Position numbers and translations under genes: made by a program
Assembly (NCBI GenBank): GCA_035315065.1
Contig: DATFYM010000083.1
Location: forward strand, 1 to 64,000
Length of the DNA stretch: 64,000 bases
Direction: 5' to 3'
Origin: DATFYM01 sp035315065
Lineage (GTDB): Bacteria; Acidobacteriota; Terriglobia; UBA7540
Shown here: positions 55,001-61,578 of the stretch, piece after piece
How the letters are laid out: each line of letters starts with the position of its first letter
Position numbering within the stretch: the stretch's first letter is position 1
Notes under the pieces: model-generated
Database searches by the model: none
Seen by the model: only the letters and a program-made list of their open reading frames with translations
What the model was told of the DNA's origin: nothing

Positions 55001-55869
55001 CGACGACGTGCCCGAACCCTTCCAATCAGATAACGTGCTTCACCCTTGGGGCGACGGCGGTGGTGCCTGGTTTCAACGGTGTGATCACGCCTGCTTGTCC
55101 GTCCAACGTTACTTGCACCTTTACTCCCGGCACTTTCTTTCCGGGGACAACTTCGACGCTGGTGCTGAGCAATCTTACCCTGACAACTCCGAATCCTCTG
55201 AACTTCATCATCACGGGCGCCAGTGGTAGCCAAACCGCCACCCTGAACTTGACGGTGGCGTTCCAGACCTTTACGCTTTCGGCGAGTCCGGGGTATGCCA
55301 GCGTGGTGGCCGGATCTTCGGCGACCTACAAGATCCTCGCCACACCCCAAAACGGGTTCAACCAGCAGGTTAATTTCACCTGCAGCGGGAATGGCGGCGC
55401 TCCCTTGCCGCTGGGCGTTGCCTGCAACTTCAACCCCGATACGCCCACGCTGAACGGTGCCGCGACTCAGACCGTCACGCTCACGATCTCCACCACGCAG
55501 TCCGCCCCGACGACCTCCTGGCTGTGGAAGCTGTGGCGAGGCCGGAGACCGCCCCCGAGAACCAGGTTGTTGCTGGGCGTCTTCTGGCTGGCTCTGGCGC
55601 TGCTGTTGTTCTTGATGGGCAGTCGCTGGGCTCGGCTGGGCATCAATCCTTCGCGCCGGCTCATCGCTTCGCGCGCGTTCATCTTCGGCACCCTGCTCTC
55701 GTTCCTGGTGCTTCTCGCGAGTTGCCGGGGAGCGATCTCGAATGGCGGCGCCACGCCTTGCGGCACTTACGTCATCAATGTTAACGCCACGCTTCAATCC
55801 AACAGCGCGGTGTCGATCACTCAACCCGTGGACCTGGCCGTGACCTCTTTGAGCTGCCCGACAACCTAG
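52063..55869 (+). CDS. SBBP beta-propeller repeat protein, paralogue
   Basis: 1268 residues, organised like its neighbour. A signal peptide (LRLFLASLLLSVVPALSAGS), the domain SFEVNQGQTDPRVRFLARGQGYTL, then SBBP repeats (NAYVTGATQSGNFPTQSP and similar) and choice-of-anchor-D modules with NFGNETVSVASAVQS. The C-terminus has a proline/arginine stretch before two hydrophobic segments (LLGVFWLALALLLFLMG, FIFGTLLSFLVLLAS). The ATG at 52063 with GAGG 12 nt upstream lies after the repeat. The pair is a tandem duplication, suggesting a cell-surface or adhesion role, which is inferred from the family. Confidence 0.84.
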   Translation: MRTLRLFLASLLLSVVPALSAGSPRGSSPAAPPPSSGDPRVAYANLPLSFEVNQGQTDPRVRFLARGQGYTLFLTAAEAVLALGKGGPSVVRGQLQGPTGAGHQTDVLRLRFVRTNPGVVIAGAEELEGKSNYFIGQDPQSWHTDVPMYARVRYQGIYPGVDLVYYGRQGELEYDLVVGPGRDPGQARFRIEGAEKATLNGAGELVLEAKGGEVVLRRPQAYQGTGVSRRTVAVRYLKRGPSEWGFELGAYRRGESLTIDPFLNYATYLGGSGGDVANAIAVDTVNNAYVAGTTLSTNFPEVNAYQTGSGGNGDAFVSKLNSTGTKLLYSTYIGGSGQDVAFALAIDAGGDAYITGQTSSSNYPISPPAKTTTQSPTPAFQTVYGGAGDAFVTVLLSTGNELVYSTYLGGSGADWGYAIAVDSSNNAYVTGATQSGNFPTQSPLQANRGAGSTQNAFVAKLNSTGTALVYSTYLGGSQQDTGQGIKVDSSGNAYVAGYTFSPDFPTQNPIQGVFGGVADAFVSELNAGGSALVFSTFLGGNQQDRAWGLALDSSANIYVVGDTQSSDFPVTSGDFQDTYKGDQDAFVSKLSPSGASLVYSTYIGGSNVDGGKGIAVDSSGNATAVGLTQSSDFPTFDALQSILGLTGGSACSAPPCADAFVTKLNSSGTQASYSTFLGGSGNDFAQAVALDSSGNAYLAGSTTSNNFPAVTGSYQGTLGGVAGNAFVAMIEPADEASIAVAPATVNFGNETVSVASAVQSVTVVDEGSSPLEITSVVAPATDFTQTNDCVGTVAARGGTCTINIIFTPTTTGPVTDQITINDNAFGNSSISQNITVTGDGVNALTQVTVAPTTITFPNTYVTGTSAVQTVTITNTGTAVLTFINPSAANPIAITSGSTDFILGSGTNTCATLGYVLSVNQSCSVTVLFQPTQSGARAGTLSIYDTATGSPQSVSLSGNGLAEFQLTAVNTTIFPLIGATSTTCPNPSNQITCFTLGATAVVPGFNGVITPACPSNVTCTFTPGTFFPGTTSTLVLSNLTLTTPNPLNFIITGASGSQTATLNLTVAFQTFTLSASPGYASVVAGSSATYKILATPQNGFNQQVNFTCSGNGGAPLPLGVACNFNPDTPTLNGAATQTVTLTISTTQSAPTTSWLWKLWRGRRPPPRTRLLLGVFWLALALLLFLMGSRWARLGINPSRRLIASRAFIFGTLLSFLVLLASCRGAISNGGATPCGTYVINVNATLQSNSAVSITQPVDLAVTSLSCPTT

Positions 55870-55913
55870 CGCGTAGGGGTGCGGCTTGCCGTACCCCCTT
55901 TGAGAAGTTACGC

Positions 55914-57392
55914 TCAGGGCACCGCTCGTTTGGACGCTGGCGCGGTCGGCGAAACCAACGTGGTCCGCGGATGCGCCGGCAAAGTCAGCGGCGCCCTTGC
56001 CGGCTGGTCGAAATCGAAGTCGCGTCGCAGATCGCCCAGTTGCGGGGCTTCCTCGCGCACCATCGGGCGCGGATCGGGCCGGCCATCTTGCTTCGGGTCC
56101 AGCCGCTGGCCACCCAGGAAATCGTCCTCGATGAACTTCACGTAGGCGTCGAAACTCAAGGTCTGATGATCGATAAAACCCTTCCTCGCAAACGGCGAAA
56201 TCACTATTCCTGGTACCCGCAAGCCGTAGCCGTTTTCGTCCACACGCACGGGAACGACATGGTCGTAGAAGCCGCCCCAGTCATCCCATGCCAGGAAGAT
56301 CGCGCAGTCCTTCCAGTCGGGTCCGGACATCACGGCGTTCACCAGACTCGTAACGAACGTCTGGCCGCGGCTCACCAGGTCCGGCGGATGCTCGCTCACG
56401 TCACCCGAAGGCACCACCCACGACACGGCCGGTAAAGTCCCGGCTTTGGCTTGTTGCATGAACACTTGAACGGATTGGATGTTCCCCAGCTCGCCATCAT
56501 TCTTGACGGTATCGAAATACGGCAGAGGATTCCAGATTCCGGGAGTCTTGGCATTCTGCTTGACGGGCAGACAGTCGCGTTCCTCATCGTCCTCGCAATC
56601 GGGTTCGGTGCCTTCAAGGACGTAATAGCCCCAACTGACGTGATTCTTGTGCAGGAGATACGTCAGGTCCGTCCAGGCATAGATGGGAGCTGGTCGCGAC
56701 TTCCGCTGCCGCTCGCCGGCGAAGTCCGGAGGCAGCCCGGGGAGTTCCAGAGCATTCGTGCAACTGAACGGATCGTCGTGCTTCGTGCAGCGAGCCGACC
56801 ATTCCGAAACCTGGAAGAGATGTTCCGGCAGGCTCCATGAAGCGTTGGGCTCGAACAGCCGGTCCTGCAAAACAAAACTCTGCGCATACTTCCAATAGTT
56901 GGGAATATCTCCTCCGTCGTGGTAGCCCATCACGTCCGGGATGGCGCTGTTGACGCAGGCAGGATTGTCCGGATCGAGGCAGCCCATGCGGCCTTGTTCG
57001 GCTAGCTTGATAAACCCGTCCATCTTGCCCCCATCCACATCCGCGACGGCGGCGGCTCCCCCGTGCGGGCCTCCGCCGTTCCGGTCATGGGAATCGTGAT
57101 AGGGTTTGACGCACGCTCCGCTGGCTGGGTCAGGAATGCAAACCGCAGGTTCGCCGTTGCGCATGGGGATTCCATCGGCTCCCGGAAAGGTGCCGAAGTA
57201 GCTGTCGAACGAGCGGTTTTCCTGCATGATGACAATCACGTGCCGGATGTGGCGAATGGCGTCTTCGGGGTTTACTCGTTCCTGGGGCCGCGTGCTGGTG
57301 CCAACGATGTGCAGCGCCCAAAGGCCCAACGCCACCAGTAACGTCGCGCCCGCGCCTCCGTAAAGACCGTGCGTAGATCTCCTGCCTCTCAT
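55914..57392 (-). CDS. Phosphoesterase family protein (phospholipase C/acid phosphatase type)
   Basis: 492 residues. The N-terminal MRGRRSTHGLYGGAGATLL plus a hydrophobic stretch is a membrane anchor or signal. RHVIVIMQENRSFDSYFGTFPG near residue 60 is the PF04185 signature with the catalytic threonine/asparagine region, and GAAAVADVDGGKMDGF, NYWKYAQSFVLQDRLFEP and AWDDWGGFYDHVVP follow in the right order. Such enzymes hydrolyse phospholipids or phosphomonoesters outside the cell. The ATG at 57392 is chosen over an upstream start at 57503 because the extra residues have no homologous look. The C-terminus is proline-rich. Confidence 0.85.
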   Translation of the reverse strand: MRGRRSTHGLYGGAGATLLVALGLWALHIVGTSTRPQERVNPEDAIRHIRHVIVIMQENRSFDSYFGTFPGADGIPMRNGEPAVCIPDPASGACVKPYHDSHDRNGGGPHGGAAAVADVDGGKMDGFIKLAEQGRMGCLDPDNPACVNSAIPDVMGYHDGGDIPNYWKYAQSFVLQDRLFEPNASWSLPEHLFQVSEWSARCTKHDDPFSCTNALELPGLPPDFAGERQRKSRPAPIYAWTDLTYLLHKNHVSWGYYVLEGTEPDCEDDEERDCLPVKQNAKTPGIWNPLPYFDTVKNDGELGNIQSVQVFMQQAKAGTLPAVSWVVPSGDVSEHPPDLVSRGQTFVTSLVNAVMSGPDWKDCAIFLAWDDWGGFYDHVVPVRVDENGYGLRVPGIVISPFARKGFIDHQTLSFDAYVKFIEDDFLGGQRLDPKQDGRPDPRPMVREEAPQLGDLRRDFDFDQPARAPLTLPAHPRTTLVSPTAPASKRAVP

Positions 57393-57653
57393 ACCCACGC
57401 CAAAGAGGTGCGCCCGCTTCCCCTGCTTCCAGCGGTAGCGATTAACTAGCCTACAATGCACGTCGGGTTTCCACGCTTCCTCGATCTCCACGAGTGGACC
57501 CAAGGGAAAGGCCCCAGTCTTTGGACTCGATTCCGCCAGCCGATTTCGCCCAATTTCGTACTAGGGAGATTCTCACCATTGGTAGCAGCTTGACGGAAAT
57601 CCGCTCGCCACCAGATCAGATGGCCACTCCTGAGACCAGAGCGCTGGGAAGTT

Positions 57654-58637
57654 TCAAGAGCCGAGGATATTGCGGCTGATCTTCGTATAGCCCTGGTCGT
57701 CTGCCCACAGGGTGAGAGGGATGGCGGCGAGTTCATCCACTTCGGGGATCGCCAGGCCGTTCTTCGTGAGATCGACGGTTTTGATGTACGTCTTGCAGGT
57801 TTCGCAAGCTTCCACCCGGACGAGCTCAAACTTCGAAGCCGTATAGACGCACATTTTCTCGTCGCGGGACTCTTCGCACGCCGGGCACGCAATGCGAAGA
57901 TAGTCCCACTCGGTGTAGCAAAACGAGCAGACGAGCGACCGCTTGGCGCCCTCGCCTTCCGGCCGCAGAACACCGGCCAAGGGCTTCGACCCGCAGAAGG
58001 GGCAGACGGGCCGCCGGACGACGGGCGCAGGCATTTCGGCGCGGTGGGCCAGGTACTCCGCGTATGGTTGTAGAATAGCCAAAGCGGTGAACCTCCTGAG
58101 GTCCTCAACGGAAGACCCTTCTGCCATTTCCGACCGCACCGGCTCCGCCCGTCCCTGGCCTACTCCGCCGGGCTCCTTGCGTTCGCGCTCATTCCGACGC
58201 CAGAACCGCTTCAGAAGCTGCGCCCACTCGACGGGATCGCTTTTTTCGAGTCGGGCAGCAAAACAGGCCATAGCCGATGGCCCTTCGCGCCCCAGGAACG
58301 AGAGAAAGGGCCGGAACCGCGCCATGAGAGCTTCGAGAACTTCGTCATTATAGGCGTTCAGCTCGGGCGAGAGCGGTCCGTTTGTTGTAGCGGCGGGCTT
58401 CAGCCCGGCACCTGACGCAGGCGGCCTCTCCGGTCTGGGGCGGAAGATGCCGGGCTGAAGCCCGCCGCTACAACCTAATGCGGATTGGAGGCGAGAACTG
58501 AAGCCCTTTTGGAACGCCGCCAGCTTCGAGTAGAAGGTGAGAACTTCCGTGGCAAAAGGATATTGGCCGGCCAGCTCACCGGCGCGTTCGATTCGCTGGT
58601 CCCATTTTCGTAAAAGGTCAGCGAGGGGCTTCGTCAT
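57654..58637 (-). CDS. fdhE: FdhE-like formate dehydrogenase accessory protein
   Basis: 327 residues. FdhE proteins help mature respiratory formate dehydrogenase. The C-terminal half has the rubredoxin-like knuckles CPFCGSKP, CSFCYTEW, CPACEES and CETCKTY, ending in KTVDLTKNGLAIPEVDELA. The N-terminal part (DLLRKWDQRIERAGELAGQYP) is helical. A hairpin insertion (58384-58473) encodes CSGGLQPGIFRPRPER and PASGAGLKPAATTN within the N-terminal domain, before ELNAYNDEVLEAL. The ATG overlaps the gamma-subunit stop (ATGA). Confidence 0.82.
   Translation of the reverse strand: MTKPLADLLRKWDQRIERAGELAGQYPFATEVLTFYSKLAAFQKGFSSRLQSALGCSGGLQPGIFRPRPERPPASGAGLKPAATTNGPLSPELNAYNDEVLEALMARFRPFLSFLGREGPSAMACFAARLEKSDPVEWAQLLKRFWRRNERERKEPGGVGQGRAEPVRSEMAEGSSVEDLRRFTALAILQPYAEYLAHRAEMPAPVVRRPVCPFCGSKPLAGVLRPEGEGAKRSLVCSFCYTEWDYLRIACPACEESRDEKMCVYTASKFELVRVEACETCKTYIKTVDLTKNGLAIPEVDELAAIPLTLWADDQGYTKISRNILGS
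58384..58473. repeat. GCGGGCTTCAGCCCGGC palindrome pair inside fdhE
   Basis: TTGTAGCGGCGGGCTTCAGC at 58384 is mirrored by GCTGAAGCCCGCCGCTACAA ending 58473. Each half contains its own GGGCTTCAGCCC palindrome. The insertion keeps the reading frame. Confidence 0.9.
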
Positions 58638-59314
58638 TTTTCCCGGGAGGACGTGTCCTTCACCTGTTCGTACCAGAGGCGATGATGCATCCGGGCCCAG
58701 GCGGCGGAGACTTCACCGCGGATGATCGAGGTGAAACCGCCTCGCACCATGGCGGTGCCCATGTAAACGTGGATGATAAAGCCGCCAATGGTAAGGAGCG
58801 CCGTTACGGCATGCACCAGGACCGCCGTGTAGCGCAGCCAGCGCCAGCTCCAGGGAATATCATTCACAAACCAAAGGGCTACGCCGGAGAGCAGGAGGGC
58901 GATGCCGCCAAAAAGCATCAACCAGAAGAATTGCTTCTGGCCGATGTTGAAGCGGCCGATGGGCGGCAGATTCTCGTCCTGGTTGCGAATGTAGTCACCC
59001 ACGTGCTTCGCCCACTCACGATCGGCGGGCGTGGCGCGCATGTCGCCGCGCCAAAGGCGGTACATCCAGACCATGGAAGCCGTGAAGATCAATCCCACCC
59101 AAGGGTGCCAGAAGCGCGCCGTGGGTCCGCCTCCGAAAAACATCGCCAGCCAGAAAAGGTACGGTGACCAGAAAGCAAGGCCCGTGAGGAGCACATAGAT
59201 ATACGTGAGCGCCGACGCCCAGTGAAGCACGCGCTCGCCGAAGGCGTAGCGGAGGATTCGACCTTCCGAACCGCTCTGGGCACGAGGGTGAGGAAGGACG
59301 GTAGTCGTACTCAT
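58634..59314 (-). CDS. fdnI: Formate dehydrogenase gamma subunit (cytochrome b556)
   Basis: 226 residues, four transmembrane helices. It carries the two b hemes that pass electrons from the formate dehydrogenase to quinone. Conserved histidines lie in ERVLHWASAL, WHPWVGLIFT and VHAVTALLTIGGFIIHVYMG, and the C-terminal phrase HHRLWYEQVK is typical of FdnI/FdoI. The ATG at 59314 has AGGAGGAG 8 nt upstream. A repeat block separates it from the beta-subunit gene. Confidence 0.88.
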   Translation of the reverse strand: MSTTTVLPHPRAQSGSEGRILRYAFGERVLHWASALTYIYVLLTGLAFWSPYLFWLAMFFGGGPTARFWHPWVGLIFTASMVWMYRLWRGDMRATPADREWAKHVGDYIRNQDENLPPIGRFNIGQKQFFWLMLFGGIALLLSGVALWFVNDIPWSWRWLRYTAVLVHAVTALLTIGGFIIHVYMGTAMVRGGFTSIIRGEVSAAWARMHHRLWYEQVKDTSSREK

Positions 59315-59384
59315 GGGCGCTCCTCCTCTTCAGCAGTTGTGAAAAATTCAAACATAGCGCTGTGTCGGGCCGCAACCGAAAAGA

Positions 59385-59510
59385 AGACCTCAACACAGAG
59401 TTCACTGAGGCTTCACAGAGGGCACGGAGAAGAAAGCTAAGCATAAGGCGCCTTGCTCTTCGTCTTCTCCGTGACCTCTGTGACTCCTCCGCGAACTCTG
59501 TGTTAAACTC
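59385..59510. repeat. Inverted repeat, CACAGAG/CTCTGTG type
   Basis: AACACAGAGTTCACTGAGG and CACAGAGGGCACGGAG (59391-59432) mirrored by CTCCGTGACCTCTGTG and AACTCTGTGTTAA (59468-59509). Units are 8-9 nt. Same family as in 45808-45913. Confidence 0.83.
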
Positions 59511-59564
59511 CTATTCTTTGCGCGCCTCTGCGTCTCTGCGTTGGAAGCTTTTTTCGCAATTTCT

Positions 59565-60440
59565 TCACACCTTCTTACTGTCGTGAACCGTCTTGGGGCC
59601 GAACCGCAGGTAATGAAGCGTAACGCCCACCAGACCTCCCAACATGGCGAGATTACCTAACCACTTGAGGGGTGTCTTCCACAGCTTCACCGCCCACGGA
59701 ATGGAAGGGTTGGCCGGCAATCCGCCGTATGCCTCGGGATTGGTCGCATCATGCAGAACGTAGATGACGCCGGTGCCTCCGACGCCCGGTGGATCATAAA
59801 CGCCCGCCTTCTCGAAGCCGGAGTACATGCGAAGCTGGCGAGCGCGCTTCTCGGCGAGATCCTTCATGTCGTCCTTGGAGCCGAAGTGGAGGCAGCCGGT
59901 CGGACACGCCTTGATGCACGCCGGTTCCAGGCTCTGGCTCACGCGGTCCGCGCAGAGCGTGCACTTGTGCACCTTCTTGGTAGTGGGATGGAACTTCGGA
60001 ATGTCGAAGGGACAGCCGGTGATGCAGTAGCCGCAGCCGATGCAGTGGTCCTGCTGGAAATCGACAATGCCGTTCGTGTACTGCACGATGGCGCCGTCGG
60101 CGGGGCAGGCCGCGAGGCACCCGGGGTCGGCGCAATGCATGCACTGATCCTTGCGCATCAGCCACATCATCGTGCCGTCTTCTTTGGGGTGCTCGTTGAA
60201 CTTGATCAGGTTCCAGAAGTTCCAGGCCGTATCGGGCATAGTCTGGTAAGTATTGTCAAATGTCGTCGTCGCAAAAGGAAGGTCATTCCATTCCTGGCAG
60301 GCCACCTCACAGGCTTTGCAGCCGATGCAGGTGGTGGTGTCCACCAGCTTGCAGACCTGAAGCTCGCGCTGGGTACCAGCGCCGGGAACGGGTCCGGCGT
60401 GCCCTGAGGTTTTTTGAATCCGCAGTGTGGCCTGACTCAT
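59565..60440 (-). CDS. fdnH: Formate dehydrogenase beta subunit (four 4Fe-4S clusters)
   Basis: 291 residues. Four ferredoxin-type clusters are readable: TCIGCKACEVACQEW, CMHCADPGCLAACP, CIGCGYCITGCPFD and CTLCADRV...CIKACPTGC. A transmembrane helix (residues ~255-275, LGNLAMLGGLVGVTLHYL) anchors it on the periplasmic face. The order beta-gamma-fdhE on the minus strand matches a formate dehydrogenase-N/O operon, but the alpha gene is separated by about 1.1 kb of other genes. GGGAG precedes the ATG by 12 nt. Confidence 0.9.
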   Translation of the reverse strand: MSQATLRIQKTSGHAGPVPGAGTQRELQVCKLVDTTTCIGCKACEVACQEWNDLPFATTTFDNTYQTMPDTAWNFWNLIKFNEHPKEDGTMMWLMRKDQCMHCADPGCLAACPADGAIVQYTNGIVDFQQDHCIGCGYCITGCPFDIPKFHPTTKKVHKCTLCADRVSQSLEPACIKACPTGCLHFGSKDDMKDLAEKRARQLRMYSGFEKAGVYDPPGVGGTGVIYVLHDATNPEAYGGLPANPSIPWAVKLWKTPLKWLGNLAMLGGLVGVTLHYLRFGPKTVHDSKKV

Positions 60441-60462
60441 AAATTTGCCATCTCCCGCTGTC

Positions 60463-60795
60463 TCATCTGCCCCGCCGCTTGCGGCGTCCGGAGGTACGCG
60501 GGCGACTCGCCACGATTTCCCGGTCCAGGCGCTCGGCGAGATACACTTTAAGAAGGGACTGGTAGGGGATATCGCGTTTGTTGGCCAGCAGCTTCAAGTG
60601 CCCGATCATGGTCGTGGGCAGGCGCAGTGAGATCGTTCGCGTCGAGGGCTTCAAATTAGGGAATACTACGCGCTCGGCTTGAGTCCAGTCGACGTAGTCG
60701 GTCGAATCCTCATGCGCCCAGAAATCCCTTTCCTCACATTCGGACTCAAACGCCGGAATGGTCTTCAGTTTCTTCGTGCCTTTCATGGTCGTCAT
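60463..60795 (-). CDS. CopG/BrnA-like antitoxin (orphan)
   Basis: 110 residues. The central stretch DFWAHEDSTDYVDWTQAERVVFPNL then TRTISLRLPTTMIGHLKLLANKR then DIPYQSLLKVYLAERL is the BrnA/CopG-type antitoxin: a TISLRLP ribbon and a helix-turn-helix segment. No BrnT or other toxin is adjacent. It starts ATG at 60795 or 60786; both precede KGTKKLKT. It is divergent from the Phd-type antitoxin gene that follows. Confidence 0.8.
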   Translation of the reverse strand: MTTMKGTKKLKTIPAFESECEERDFWAHEDSTDYVDWTQAERVVFPNLKPSTRTISLRLPTTMIGHLKLLANKRDIPYQSLLKVYLAERLDREIVASRPRTSGRRKRRGR

Positions 60796-60814
60796 AGAGC
60801 GCCGCTACAACTTA

Positions 60815-60843
60815 TTGATGAGCATCTTTTTCGGTGCTATATA
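60815..60843 (+). promoter_or_regulatory. Likely sigma70-type promoter of the Phd-type gene
   Basis: TTGATG (60815-60820), a 17-nt spacer and TATATA (60838-60843), 20 bp before the ATG at 60863. Confidence 0.45.
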
Positions 60844-60862
60844 TAGAAGTGAGGAATTTCCA

Positions 60863-61153
60863 ATGCTCGATATCAGTAAAGACATCCAATCGCTGACCAC
60901 GTTCCGCCGCAATTCCGGACAGTTCATCAAGCACCTCAGGAAGAGCAAGAGACCTATGGTGCTGACCGTGAGAGGCAGAGCGCAAGCTGTAGTTCAGGAC
61001 GCCGAGGCATACCAGCGATTGCTCGATGCCGCCGCTCGGTCCGACGTATACGAGGCGATCCGGCAGGGCCTGGACGACGTTGCCCATGGCCGCACCCGCC
61101 CGGCCCGGGAGGTGCTCGACGACCTCCGCCGCCGACATTCCATACCGCGTTGA
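60863..61153 (+). CDS. Phd/YefM-type antitoxin (orphan)
   Basis: 96 residues. It opens LDISKDIQSLTTFRRNSGQ, then the helix-strand core KSKRPMVLTVRGRAQAVVQDAEAYQRLLDAA, and a tail VAHGRTRPAREVLDDLRRR. This is the Phd/YefM fold, which binds operator DNA and a RelE/Doc-type toxin; the tail phrase is typical of RelE partners. GAGGA 7 nt before the ATG fixes the start at 60863; a longer frame begins upstream but lacks it. No toxin gene follows on the same strand. It interrupts the formate dehydrogenase locus on the opposite strand. Confidence 0.85.
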   Translation: MLDISKDIQSLTTFRRNSGQFIKHLRKSKRPMVLTVRGRAQAVVQDAEAYQRLLDAAARSDVYEAIRQGLDDVAHGRTRPAREVLDDLRRRHSIPR

Positions 61154-61180
61154 ATTGACGCTCCGGTCCGCGCTTCCTCT

Positions 61181-61516
61181 TCATTTCCAAAACTGCCACC
61201 GCTTTGGTGTGCTCTTTTCGGTGGGCCCCAGCAAATCCTCGAACTGACGAATTGCTTGGACCATTGTCTTTCGCATGTCATACCGAAGCTGTTCTCTACC
61301 ACCAGGCCCCTCACGAACGCCGGGCAGGATGCCCTGCGATTTTACCCACATGGTGCGAAACCAACTATCGTCAGGGCCAGCTCCCGCGATTCGCCTTGCC
61401 TCGATGAGCTTTTCCAGCGTTAGTTCGCCACAGCCGTCCAAATACTTAACGGCCGCTTTGTACGCATTTACGTTCTTTGTCATCTGTTCGCGGGCCTGCT
61501 TGTTCTCCAAACCCAT
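61181..61516 (-). CDS. Hypothetical protein in the formate dehydrogenase locus
   Basis: 111 residues, unidentified. Amphipathic helices (NVNAYKAAVKYLDG, LTLEKLIEARRIAG and RKTMVQAIRQFEDLLG) dominate, with a conserved-looking aromatic segment PDDSWFRTMWVKSQGI. No membrane segment or metal motif. AGGAGG lies 6 nt before the ATG at 61516. It follows the alpha-subunit gene on the same strand (stop 61579), so it is probably co-transcribed with it, but function cannot be assigned. Confidence 0.55.
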   Translation of the reverse strand: MGLENKQAREQMTKNVNAYKAAVKYLDGCGELTLEKLIEARRIAGAGPDDSWFRTMWVKSQGILPGVREGPGGREQLRYDMRKTMVQAIRQFEDLLGPTEKSTPKRWQFWK

Positions 61517-61578
61517 ATTGCCTCCTAGGGGTGAGTGACGCTCCTCATCGCGGGAGCCTCTAATGCCCAATCCCTGTC

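Noticed and set aside
60463..60795. BrnT toxin partner expected near the BrnA-like gene
   Set aside because: No BrnT-like frame is found within 1 kb on either strand, so the gene is called an orphan.
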